Shown: positions 7,541 through 15,249 of the stretch, piece after piece
Position numbering within the stretch: position 1 is the first letter of the stretch
Layout: every line of letters starts with the position of its first letter
Source of the DNA: Streptomyces sp. ICC1
GTDB lineage: Bacteria; Actinomycetota; Actinomycetes; Streptomycetales; Streptomycetaceae
Direction: 5' to 3'
Assembly: GCF_003287935.1 (NCBI RefSeq)
Contig: NZ_CP030287.1
Coordinates: 5,659,022 to 5,723,021, forward strand
Length of the DNA: 64,000 nucleotides
The notes under the pieces: generated by a model
The model's input: the letters and a program-made list of their open reading frames with translations, nothing else
The model's database searches: none
Told to the model about the DNA's origin: nothing
Translations under genes and position numbers: made by a program

Positions 7541-8440
7541 ATGGAGAACCACTCGCGCGGGCTGCCCGCGCCGCCGCCCCTCGGCTCCGCCGCCCTGCCG
7601 CCCGGTACCTTCGCCGGCCGGGCGGTGCTCGTCACCGGCGGCGGCACCGGGCTGGGCAAGGCCATCGCCACCGAATTCGCGCGGCTCGGAGCGGACCTGG
7701 TGATCGCGGGCCGCCGGATCGAGCAGCTGAAGGCCGGCCAGGAGGAACTGGCGGCCGTGCCCGGCGCGGGACGGGTGACGGCCGCGGTCTGTGACATCCG
7801 GGACCCGGAGCGGGTCGCGGAGGTGTTCGACGCGGCCGAGGCCGCGTGCGGCCGGACGCCGGACGTGCTGGTCAACAACGCGGCCGCCAATTTCCCCTGT
7901 CCGGCCGAGGACCTGTCCCCCAACGCCTGGCGGGCGGTGGTCGACATCACCCTGACCGGCACCTGGTTCGTGACCCGTGAGTTCGGCCGCCGCCACCTCG
8001 CGGCCGGCACCGCCGGGTCCATCGTGAACATCGGCGCCTCGTACGCCTGGACGGGCGGTCCGGGGTTCGCGCACAGCGCCGCCGCCAAGGCCGGGGTGAA
8101 GAACCTCGTGGAGACCCTCGCCGTCGAGTGGGGCCCGTACGGCATCCAGATCAACGGCCTGGTGCCCGGGCTCATGCCGCACGCGGACATGACCGCGGAC
8201 ATCCGGGGCGGCCTGGAGCGGGCCGCCCCGGACGACAAGGACGCCCGGCAGCCCGCCCTGCGGGTCGGCGCGCCGCGCGAACTGGGCTGGGCCGCCACCT
8301 TCCTCGCCTCGCCCTACGCCCGCTTCATCACCGGCCACACCCTGGTGGTGGACGGCGCGAACTGGCAGCGCCGGGCGCTGGTCAACCCCGAAGTGGTGCC
8401 GGTCCGCGAGCAGTTGGGTCGCGGGCCGTTCACCGCGTGA
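7541..8440 (+). CDS. SDR-family oxidoreductase (2,4-dienoyl-CoA reductase-like)
   Basis: A 299-residue short-chain dehydrogenase/reductase. The cofactor motif is TGGGTGLGKAIA (near residue 30), followed by VNNAA. The usual Tyr-x-x-x-Lys is replaced by HSAAAKAGVKN, a Lys-only arrangement seen in peroxisomal/bacterial 2,4-dienoyl-CoA reductases, which also share GASYAW. It likely reduces an unsaturated acyl-CoA with NADPH and so fits the neighbouring acyl-CoA dehydrogenases, from which it is transcribed divergently. The start is uncertain: ATGs at 7532 and 7541 are in frame, and neither has a clear ribosome site. Confidence 0.88.
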   Translation: MENHSRGLPAPPPLGSAALPPGTFAGRAVLVTGGGTGLGKAIATEFARLGADLVIAGRRIEQLKAGQEELAAVPGAGRVTAAVCDIRDPERVAEVFDAAEAACGRTPDVLVNNAAANFPCPAEDLSPNAWRAVVDITLTGTWFVTREFGRRHLAAGTAGSIVNIGASYAWTGGPGFAHSAAAKAGVKNLVETLAVEWGPYGIQINGLVPGLMPHADMTADIRGGLERAAPDDKDARQPALRVGAPRELGWAATFLASPYARFITGHTLVVDGANWQRRALVNPEVVPVREQLGRGPFTA

Positions 8441-8494
8441 CACGGTCGACGGCAGGGGGCGCCTCCATGGCACCTCACGCCACGATGTGGTCTT

Positions 8495-8510
8495 GTGGCA
8501 CATTGGCCAC
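8495..8510. promoter_or_regulatory. Inverted repeat GTGGC-N6-GCCAC upstream of the TetR gene
   Basis: Perfect 5-bp arms, 30 bases before the GTG start of the TetR gene. A second small palindrome, CCAC-GAT-GTGG, lies at 8480-8490. The position suits an autoregulatory operator, but the arms are short. Confidence 0.35.
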
Positions 8511-8539
8511 GTGAGCCCCACGACCCCGGAGGTGCCGCG

Positions 8540-9205
8540 GTGAGCACGGTGAGTACGGCCAGCACGGCGGACACTGGCGGCACGGCGGGCGCAGGCGGCA
8601 CGGCGGGCGCGGCCGGTACGGGACGTCCGTCGCTGACGCAGCGACGCAGGGAGGCCACGAGCTACGAGATCGCGGAGGCCGCCGCCGCACTGTTCTCCGA
8701 GCGGGGGTTCGAGGCCACGACGGTCGACGACATCGCCCGGGCGGCCGGCATCTCGCTGCGCACCTTCTACCGGTACTGCCCGGCCAAGGAGGACGCGATG
8801 ACCCCGGTGCTGACGGCCGGGGTGGCCACCCTGGTCGAGGAGCTCGCCCTGCGCCCCGCCTCGGAGCCGGTCACCGAGGCGGTCCAGGCCGCCTTCACCA
8901 CCGCGACGGCGGGCGCGCGCTACGAGGAGCCGGGGCAGACGGTCCGGCTGATCCAGGTGATGAGCCGTGTCCCGGAGATCCGCCTGCGCTGGCTCGCGGC
9001 CGCCCGCGCGATGCAGGACCGGCTCGTCCCGGTCCTCGCGGCCCGTACGGGGCGGCCCGAATCCGCCCTGGAGACCCGTGTCCTGGCGGCCTGCCTCATC
9101 GACGCGGTCACGGTCGCCCTCGAGCACTGGGCGGCGGAAGGCGGCCACGAGCCCCTGCCGGCCGTCTCGGCCCGGGCCCTCGCCCTCCTGCGCCTGGCGC
9201 AGTAG
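8540..9205 (+). CDS. TetR-family transcriptional regulator
   Basis: A 221-residue regulator. The N-terminal 35 residues are a Ser/Thr/Gly/Ala-rich tail. The TetR DNA-binding domain follows: AAAALFSERGFEATTVDDIA then AAGISLRTFYRYCPAKED. The C-terminal part is the ligand-binding helical domain. The GTG at 8540 is chosen because GGAGGT lies 6 bases upstream. It is about 100 bases after the SDR gene and likely controls the acyl-CoA locus in response to a CoA ester or related lipid. Confidence 0.88.
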   Translation: MSTVSTASTADTGGTAGAGGTAGAAGTGRPSLTQRRREATSYEIAEAAAALFSERGFEATTVDDIARAAGISLRTFYRYCPAKEDAMTPVLTAGVATLVEELALRPASEPVTEAVQAAFTTATAGARYEEPGQTVRLIQVMSRVPEIRLRWLAAARAMQDRLVPVLAARTGRPESALETRVLAACLIDAVTVALEHWAAEGGHEPLPAVSARALALLRLAQ

Positions 9206-9341
9206 GCCCGCCTCTTATTAAAATCTGACGCCGACGAAGAGCATCTTTGGGTAGTCCTTGCTGGCCGGCGTTTCTCTAAACTCAAAAAATTGATAACAAT
9301 GATTCTGCCGTCTCGGGGCCGCGGGGCCGCGGGGTCTCGGG
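9206..9341. other. AT-rich intergenic stretch between convergent genes
   Basis: Between the TetR gene and the leftward ketosynthase, positions 9213-9308 are unusually AT-rich for this genome, with runs such as CTTATTAAAATC and CTCAAAAAATTGATAACAATG. No open frame or strong hairpin is visible. It may be a bidirectional termination zone, a remnant of transferred DNA, or the site of a small RNA. The TAACAATGATTCTGC stretch is only weakly similar to Zur/Fur-type boxes. Confidence 0.5.
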
Positions 9342-10679
9342 TCACGGGGTCGCGGGGCCGGGCCCGCCCCGGCGGCGCAGCGCGAGTACCGCGTTGAGTC
9401 CGCCGAAGCCGAAGGAGTTGCTGAGGACGATGTCGCCGCAGTCCGGCAGCGGGCGCGGTGCCAGGGTGACCACGTCCAGGTCGCAGGCGTCGTCGAGGTC
9501 CTCGCAGCCGATGGTGGGCACGACGGTGCCGTGGTGCAGGGTGAGGGCCGAGACCAGGGCCTCCACCGCCCCGGCCGCGCCCTGCATGTGTCCCAGGGCG
9601 CCCTTCAGGGCCGTCACCGGGACGCGGGGTGCCCCGGCGCCGCGCTCGTCCAGCAGCCTGCGCAGTGCCGTGGCCTCGGCGAGGTCGCCCTCCACGGTGG
9701 CGGTGGCGTGCGCGTTGACGTGGACCACGTCGGCCGGGACGGATCCGGCGTCGGCGAGCGCGCGGTGCAGCGCGCGGACGATCCCGTCGCCGGAGGGGTC
9801 GGGCGCGACGATGTGGTGGGCGTCGGCCGACAGGCCCCAGCCGGCGGCCTCGCAGTAGATGCGCGCACCGCGGGCCAGGGCGTGCTCCTCCGATTCGAGG
9901 ACGAGCACCGCCGCGCCCTCGCCGTTGACGAAGCCGTCGCGGTCCTTGGCGAAGGGGCGCGAGGCCCGGCCGGGGTCGTCGTTGCGGGTGGACAGGGCGC
10001 GCATGGCGGCGAAGGAGGCCATCACGGCGGGGGTGACGGCGGCTTCCGTGCCCCCGGCCAGGGCGATGTCCAGGTGCCCGAGGCGGATCCGGTCGATGGC
10101 CTGCCCGATGGCCTCGGTGCCCGAGGCGCAGGCGCTCACCACCGTGCGGGCCTCGCCGGTGACGTGCAGGTCGAGGGAGATCTGGGCGGCGGCCTGGGAG
10201 GGCACGGTCATCGCGGCGGTGAGCGGCGAGACGCCGCGCGGGCCCTTGGCGCGCAGGGCGCGGTCGCCGTCGACCAGGGCGGGGGCCCCGCCGATGATGG
10301 TGCCGAGGGACACGCCGGTCCTGGTCGGATCGATGCCGCTGGCGAGGGTCCCGGAGGGCTCGAAGCCGGCGTCCCGCCACGCCTCGCGGGCGGCGATCAC
10401 GGCGAACTGGGCGGAGCGGTTCATCCGCCGCGCCTGGGCCCTGGGCAGCAGCGCGGCGGGATCGGCGGGCACGGTCGCGGCTATCCGGACCGGCTGGCCG
10501 GCGAACTCCTCGCCCTCCAGTGCCCGTACGCCGCCGCGGCCGTCGAGCAGCCCCTGCCACAGCGCGGGAACGCCGACGCCGAGCGGGGTGAGCGAGCCCA
10601 GACCGGTGATCACCACGCGGCGCGGTGCGGCGCGGTTCACTCCATCGGTCCGGCCGTCGGGCATGGGCGGATGGTGCAT
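9342..10679 (-). CDS. Stand-alone beta-ketoacyl-ACP synthase (FabF/KAS II type)
   Basis: A 445-residue condensing enzyme with the full catalytic set: Cys184 in VVSACASGTEA, His324 in NAHATAT, Lys359 and His364 in ALKGALGHMQGAAG. It would extend an acyl-ACP with malonyl-ACP. No ACP, malonyltransferase or reductase gene is adjacent, so this is not the main fatty-acid synthase locus. It is divergent from the XRE regulator and next to the N-oxygenase operon, so it may supply an acyl chain to that pathway. An in-frame Met at residue 6 is an alternative start. Confidence 0.92.
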   Translation of the reverse strand: MHHPPMPDGRTDGVNRAAPRRVVITGLGSLTPLGVGVPALWQGLLDGRGGVRALEGEEFAGQPVRIAATVPADPAALLPRAQARRMNRSAQFAVIAAREAWRDAGFEPSGTLASGIDPTRTGVSLGTIIGGAPALVDGDRALRAKGPRGVSPLTAAMTVPSQAAAQISLDLHVTGEARTVVSACASGTEAIGQAIDRIRLGHLDIALAGGTEAAVTPAVMASFAAMRALSTRNDDPGRASRPFAKDRDGFVNGEGAAVLVLESEEHALARGARIYCEAAGWGLSADAHHIVAPDPSGDGIVRALHRALADAGSVPADVVHVNAHATATVEGDLAEATALRRLLDERGAGAPRVPVTALKGALGHMQGAAGAVEALVSALTLHHGTVVPTIGCEDLDDACDLDVVTLAPRPLPDCGDIVLSNSFGFGGLNAVLALRRRGGPGPATP

Positions 10680-10777
10680 AGGGATCTGCTTTCCTGTCTC
10701 AGGCCCACAACTGCCGCGCTGTACACTTCGACTTCAGGCCATGAGTCTTTTTTGTGTCGTGGCGAGGGGAGTTTACG

Positions 10778-11629
10778 GTGGGGACAACTGGCGTTCACAA
10801 TCGCGATTTCGTGCTCGATCCCGCGTCTCAGACCATGGAATTGCACCAACTCCTACGAGTATGGCGAGTGGACGCCGGTGTCAAACTGCGCCGTGGAAAG
10901 GCGATTCCACAAAAGGAAGTCGCCGAAATCATGGGTGTGAGCGAGCGCTGGTACCGCAGCCTGGAGGCCGGGGACTCCGTATCGCTTTCCAGTGACATTC
11001 TGAGCCGGATTTCCGAGGCTTTGGTTCTGGGGCCCGACGAGCGGATGGTGCTGTACAGCCGCGCGCTCGACGGCGCGGGGGTCGCGCTCGCCGACGAGGA
11101 GGGCGAGGCGCAGGGCCAGCTGGCGCTGCTGCGCGTGGTCACGGGGCAGACGCAGTTCCCCGCGTACCTCACGGACGGCTCCTGGAACATCCTGGGCTAC
11201 AACACGCTCATGGCGGGCTGGTTCCCCTGGGTGCTCGAGCCGGGTGCCAACCTCATGGGCTGGGCGCTGACCGATCCGACGGCGCGCGAACAGATGGCGG
11301 ACTGGCACGAGCACGCCGAGGTCTACCTGGCGATGCTGCGGTTCGCCCTGGCCACGGGCTCCAACAAGGCCGCGCTGGAAGGTGTCCTCCACCGCGTCCT
11401 GCAGGATCCCGAATGCCGCCGGCTGTGGGCTCAGGGGCCGAAGGTCATCGCCTTCCGGCAGGGACACCGGTACCGGCTCACCTTGCCGCACGTCTCGCCC
11501 GAACCGATCACCGTCACCTCCCAGGTGCTCCTCCCGGCCTACCAGCACGGGTTGCGCTGCGTCCTGCTGCTGCCGCACCAGCCCGTCCTGCCGCTCCCGC
11601 TCCCGCTGCCGCCCGAACCGGGGCGGTAG
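10778..11629 (+). CDS. XRE-family regulator with MmyB-like sensor domain
   Basis: A 283-residue regulator. An N-terminal helix-turn-helix (roughly residues 20-75, KEVAEIMGVSERWYRSLEAG) is followed by the MmyB-like ligand-binding domain, recognisable by SWNILGYNTLMAGWFPW and the dW/R-rich helix. Proteins of this type often sit beside and control secondary-metabolite or redox genes. The GTG at 10778 has GAGGGGA 7 bases upstream. It lies directly before three identical-type palindromes and the N-oxygenase operon, so it is the likely pathway-specific regulator. Confidence 0.88.
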   Translation: MGTTGVHNRDFVLDPASQTMELHQLLRVWRVDAGVKLRRGKAIPQKEVAEIMGVSERWYRSLEAGDSVSLSSDILSRISEALVLGPDERMVLYSRALDGAGVALADEEGEAQGQLALLRVVTGQTQFPAYLTDGSWNILGYNTLMAGWFPWVLEPGANLMGWALTDPTAREQMADWHEHAEVYLAMLRFALATGSNKAALEGVLHRVLQDPECRRLWAQGPKVIAFRQGHRYRLTLPHVSPEPITVTSQVLLPAYQHGLRCVLLLPHQPVLPLPLPLPPEPGR

Positions 11630-11683
11630 TACGGCACTTCGGCGGAATGCTCGGAACTCTACACGTTCGGCTCCGGCCGCGAC

Positions 11684-11819
11684 CGGCAAACTTTTGCCGC
11701 TTCGCGCCCACTTCGACCGGCGACCGGCAATCATTTGCCGGTCGCCCTTCGTTTGTCTGATTCGACTCTTTCGAATACCGGCGAACCGGACAATGCCGTA
11801 CAGCGGCAAACTCTTGCCG
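11684..11819. promoter_or_regulatory. Three palindromic sites, consensus CGGCAA-N4-TTGCCG
   Basis: Sites lie at 11684-11699 (centre ACTT), 11725-11740 (centre TCAT, arms extended to 9 bp as GACCGGCAA/TTGCCGGTC) and 11804-11819 (centre ACTC). All three have perfect 6-bp arms and the same 4-base spacing. They occupy the only sizeable gap before the N-oxygenase operon, and a possible -35 element TTGACG starts at 11821. The simplest reading is a triple operator for the adjacent XRE/MmyB regulator. Confidence 0.75.
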
Positions 11820-11878
11820 CTTGACGGTCACTTGGGCCGGTGACAGCCTTCTTGCCTCACCACATGAAGGTTTAAAGA

Positions 11879-12880
11879 ATGGCTCTGCAATTTGCGAGCA
11901 CGGCGAACCGGACCGTTCTCGCCCGCCGTCATCAGAATCGCCTCGACCAGGCAGTTCTGGAATCCGACTACCGCAGCCGCTTCCGTACGTGGGAGCGCGT
12001 CGCCACCGTCCGAAACAACCCCACACGGGTCCTGGACACCGACGGTGAACTGTTCTTCAGCCCCGAACTCGTACCCGTCCTGGCGCACCCGCTCCTCGAA
12101 CGGGCCGAGCCCGAGCTCCGCGAGACGCTGCTGCTCCACCGCCTCTACGAGTACCTCAAGTTCACCATCGACCTGGAGCAGAGCGCGGTCATCCCGGTCA
12201 CCGGCCACATCAGCCGCGGCATGTCCGGGCTGGACCTGCCCGAGCCCATGCGCCTGGACGCCTTCAAGATCGTGACGGACGAGGCCTGGCACGCCCAGTT
12301 CACCTACGAGATCCTGCGCCAGGTCCGCACCCGCACGGGGATCGCGCCGGCCCTCCCCGAGACGCCGACGTTCACCGCGGAGCTCGCGCGGATCCACGAG
12401 GAGCTGCCGAGCCAGATCCGCGGCCTGGACGAGATGCTGTTCGCCATCGTCAGCGAGACGCTCATCTCCTCGATCCTCGACGACCTGCCCGCGGACCGGC
12501 GGCTGCCCGAGGGCGTTCGCGAGATGGTCGCCGACCACGCGGTCGACGAAGCCAAGCACCACTCCTACTTCTCGACGCTGCTGCGGTACCTGTGGCCCGC
12601 GATGACGCCGAAGGAGCAGGAGCTGGCGGGCCCGTACATCCCGCGGCTGATCTTCGCGTTCCTGGAGCCGGACTACCCGAGCACCGCGCTGGGCCTGCTG
12701 GCCGCCGGCCTGGGCCGCCCGGAGGTGGAGCAGGTCATGACCGAGGTCTACACGCGCGAGAAGGTCGTCGCCGACGTGCGGCGCGGCGCCGCGCCCACGC
12801 TGCAGTACTTCATCGAGGCCGGCGCCCTGGAACACGGCGCCACCCTCGAGGCGTTCAGGGAATCGGGGCTGGTCGCGTGA
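11879..12880 (+). CDS. AurF-type diiron N-oxygenase
   Basis: A 333-residue homologue of p-aminobenzoate N-oxygenase AurF. All seven diiron ligands known for AurF can be placed: Glu100, Glu135, His138 (DEAWHAQF), Glu193 (VSETL), His220, Glu224 and His227 (DHAVDEAKHH). These enzymes oxidise an amine to hydroxylamine, nitroso or nitro products with O2. It is the first gene of a coupled operon and shares a GTGA overlap with the reductase that could supply its electrons. Upstream lie three palindromic operator candidates. The substrate amine is unknown, and no p-aminobenzoate synthesis gene is present. Confidence 0.92.
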   Translation: MALQFASTANRTVLARRHQNRLDQAVLESDYRSRFRTWERVATVRNNPTRVLDTDGELFFSPELVPVLAHPLLERAEPELRETLLLHRLYEYLKFTIDLEQSAVIPVTGHISRGMSGLDLPEPMRLDAFKIVTDEAWHAQFTYEILRQVRTRTGIAPALPETPTFTAELARIHEELPSQIRGLDEMLFAIVSETLISSILDDLPADRRLPEGVREMVADHAVDEAKHHSYFSTLLRYLWPAMTPKEQELAGPYIPRLIFAFLEPDYPSTALGLLAAGLGRPEVEQVMTEVYTREKVVADVRRGAAPTLQYFIEAGALEHGATLEAFRESGLVA

Positions 12881-13809
12881 GGGCCGCCGTCGTCCGGGCC
12901 GCGAGCGCCCTGACGCCCACCGTCACGCGGTACTGGCTCGACCGCGCGCCGGGCGCCGAGCCGCTGCCGGCCGCCGTGCCCGGCCAGCACGTCACCCTGC
13001 GCGTGGGACCCCGGCTGAAGACGTTCACCCTCCTCTCCGCCGGCGCGGAGGGGTACGAGCTGGCCGTGCGCAACCGCCACCGCGGCGACCAGGCCGACCG
13101 GCTCTCGCCCCGCCTGCACGTCGGAGCCCCGCTGCGGGTCTCCGCCCCGGGCGGCCGCTTCACCGCCGAGAGCGCGGCACCCTTCACGCACTTCCTGGCC
13201 GCCGGGGTGGGCGTCAACCCGGTCCTCGCCGTCCTGGCCGGCGGGCGGCTGCGCGACTGGCAGCTCGTCTACGTGGACCGCGGCGCGCGGGAGTTCCCGT
13301 TCCTCGGGCGGCTCCGCGAGCTGGCGCGGGAGCAGAACGGCAGCATCGTCACCCTGGACACCGCGGCGGCGGGCCGCCCGGACTGGGCCGAGGTCGTCGC
13401 GGGCACACCGGCCGGCGCCGTCATCGGCGCGTGCGGCCCGGCCGCGATGGTCGCGCAGGTGCGCGACGCCGTGGCCGGGGCACCGGAAGCCCGCACCCTG
13501 GTCAACGACGGCGCGGCGGACGGCGGTTGCGAAGACGTGGCGCCGTCCGTCGAGGTGGAGTGCGCCAAGACCGGCATCACCTTCGAGACCGCCCAGCACC
13601 AGCCGCTGCTCGACGCGCTCCACCGCAACGGCGTGCCCGTCCCGTCCTCGTGCCGGCAGGGCATCTGCGGGACGTGCGAGGTCGAGGTCCGCACGGGCCG
13701 GATCGACCACCGCGACGAGGTGCTGACCGACCAGGAGAAGGCCGAGTCCAGCTACATGATCCCGTGCGTGAGCAAGTCGATCGGCACGCGCCTCGTGCTC
13801 AACGTCTGA
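12877..13809 (+). CDS. Flavin/[2Fe-2S] oxidoreductase, likely electron donor for the N-oxygenase
   Basis: A 310-residue protein built like phthalate-dioxygenase (VanB-type) reductases: a flavin-binding barrel, an NAD(P)H domain (GVGVNPVLAVL and GACGPAAMV), then a C-terminal plant-type ferredoxin. The cluster cysteines are Cys259, Cys264, Cys267 and Cys297. The flavin motif normally R-x-Y-S reads LKTFTLLS, a departure worth noting. The GTG overlaps the N-oxygenase stop (GTGA), giving translational coupling. It probably passes electrons from NAD(P)H to the diiron centre of the N-oxygenase. Confidence 0.92.
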   Translation: MRAAVVRAASALTPTVTRYWLDRAPGAEPLPAAVPGQHVTLRVGPRLKTFTLLSAGAEGYELAVRNRHRGDQADRLSPRLHVGAPLRVSAPGGRFTAESAAPFTHFLAAGVGVNPVLAVLAGGRLRDWQLVYVDRGAREFPFLGRLRELAREQNGSIVTLDTAAAGRPDWAEVVAGTPAGAVIGACGPAAMVAQVRDAVAGAPEARTLVNDGAADGGCEDVAPSVEVECAKTGITFETAQHQPLLDALHRNGVPVPSSCRQGICGTCEVEVRTGRIDHRDEVLTDQEKAESSYMIPCVSKSIGTRLVLNV

Positions 13810-13824
13810 CACCGGCGACGGCAC

Positions 13825-13858
13825 CACGGCCACGGCCACGGCCACGGCTACGGCCACG
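13825..13858 (+). repeat. Short tandem CACGGC repeat
   Basis: Four consecutive CACGGC units, then TACGGC and CACGA, fill the 65-base gap between the reductase and acetyltransferase genes, just before the latter's ribosome site. It could be slippage-prone. No function is evident. Confidence 0.6.
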
Positions 13859-13874
13859 ACCAGAAAGAAAGCAC

Positions 13875-14675
13875 GTGAACCAGCTCATCGCCGAATACGC
13901 CCGCCGGATCGGACTGGACGCTCCGCTGGAGCCGACCGCCGAGTGCCTGCGCCGGCTCCACGAGGCACACCTGTACAACGTCCCCTTCGAGAACTTCAGC
14001 ATGCACGGCAACGCCGAGCGCGGCCTCGGCGAGGAGGCGCTCCACGAGGCGATCGTGGAGCGCGGCCGGGGCGGGATCTGCTTCGAGACGGGCCGGATGA
14101 TGCAGTGGCTGTTCGAGGCCTGCGGATTCGACTACGGGATCCGGCTCGCCAGCGGCACCGACCCCCACCGCACCCCCGCCACCCACCAGGTCTTCGTCGT
14201 GTCCTTCGGCGAGGAGCGCTGGCTCTTCGACATCGGATACGGGGCCAGGGGTCCCCGGGGCCCGATCCTGCTGGCGGACGGGGCGCGGGCCGACCACCCC
14301 GCGCTGTCCGCCCGGGTCCGCCTCGAGAGCGCCGCCGGTACGCGGCTCTGGACGGTCTCCATCAAGGAGCACGCCACCAACTCGGCGCACTGGCAGGACA
14401 TCTACCGCTTCGTCGACGCCCCGGTGGACGCGATCGACCTGGAGATGGCGCACTTCTACACGACGGCCTCGCCCCACAGCCTGCTCAACCGGCACAAGGT
14501 GGCGAGCATCCCCACCCCCACGGGCCGGGTGAGCGTCCGCGACGGGAACCTGACGATCGTGGACGACGGAAAGAGCTCCACCCTGTCCGCCGCGGACGAC
14601 GAGGAGCTCCAGGAGCTGCTCGAACGACACTTCAAGCTCACCATCCCGGTGCAGGACCTCGGGATCGGAAGGTAA
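13875..14675 (+). CDS. Arylamine N-acetyltransferase homologue
   Basis: A 266-residue NAT-family enzyme with the cysteine-protease-like triad Cys69 (GRGGICFETG), His104 (PATHQVFVV) and Asp119 (LFDIGYG). The N-terminal helix LRRLHEAHLYNVPFENFS is typical. NATs move an acetyl or acyl group to arylamines, arylhydrazines or N-hydroxyarylamines. In this operon it could acylate the N-oxygenase substrate or product, or protect the cell from a reactive hydroxylamine. The GTG is preceded by GAAAGAAAG, a weak ribosome site. The next gene begins 4 bases after its stop. Confidence 0.92.
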   Translation: MNQLIAEYARRIGLDAPLEPTAECLRRLHEAHLYNVPFENFSMHGNAERGLGEEALHEAIVERGRGGICFETGRMMQWLFEACGFDYGIRLASGTDPHRTPATHQVFVVSFGEERWLFDIGYGARGPRGPILLADGARADHPALSARVRLESAAGTRLWTVSIKEHATNSAHWQDIYRFVDAPVDAIDLEMAHFYTTASPHSLLNRHKVASIPTPTGRVSVRDGNLTIVDDGKSSTLSAADDEELQELLERHFKLTIPVQDLGIGR

Positions 14676-14679
14676 CGCC

Positions 14680-15249
14680 ATGCACTACTTGACCGTACCG
14701 GGATACACCGGCTCCGGCCCGGACCACTGGCAGACGCACCTGGAGAACACCTACGAGGGGTTCTCCCGCGTGGTCCAGGACGACTGGGCGCGCGTGGAGC
14801 GCGACCGCTGGGTCGCCACCCTCGACGAGGCCGTACGGGCCGTCGACGACGAGGTCCTCCTCATCGGCCACAGCTGCGGGGCGGTGACGGTCGCGCAGTG
14901 GGCCGCGACGCGCTGGGACAGCCGGGTCACCGGGGCGCTCCTGGTCGCTCCGGCCGATGTGGAAGCGGCGGACGCCCTGCCGGCCATCGCCCCGCAGGCA
15001 CCGCTGCCCAAGGCCCCGCTGCCGATGAGGACGCAGCTCGTGGTGTCCGACAACGACCCGTTCCTGTCGCTGGCGCGGGCCCTGCACCTCGCGGACGTGT
15101 GGGACAGCGCCGTCGAGATCGTCCCCGGCGGCGGGCACCTGGCGACGCGGGACGGCTACGGGCCGTGGGACCACGTGGCCCGGCTGATCGAGCAGTTCTG
15201 CGGGACCGCGCTGGAAACCACCGAAGGACGTGTCCCCGATGCCCGGTAG
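14680..15249 (+). CDS. RBBP9/YdeN-family serine hydrolase
   Basis: A 189-residue compact alpha/beta hydrolase. The nucleophile is Ser65 in GHSCGAV, the acid Asp126 in SDNDPF and the base His153 in GGGHLA. The N-terminal VPGYTGSGPDHWQTHLE is the family signature. Its substrate is unknown. In this operon an ester or amide hydrolysis, or an acyl-transfer step, is possible. GGAAGG precedes the ATG, and the following transporter start lies inside its last 11 bases. Confidence 0.9.
   Translation: MHYLTVPGYTGSGPDHWQTHLENTYEGFSRVVQDDWARVERDRWVATLDEAVRAVDDEVLLIGHSCGAVTVAQWAATRWDSRVTGALLVAPADVEAADALPAIAPQAPLPKAPLPMRTQLVVSDNDPFLSLARALHLADVWDSAVEIVPGGGHLATRDGYGPWDHVARLIEQFCGTALETTEGRVPDAR

Noticed and set aside
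9288..9306. A Zur or Fur-type metal-regulator box in the AT-rich gap
   Set aside because: Only about 10 of 15 positions match and the two arms pair poorly. It also lies downstream of both flanking genes, not at a promoter.
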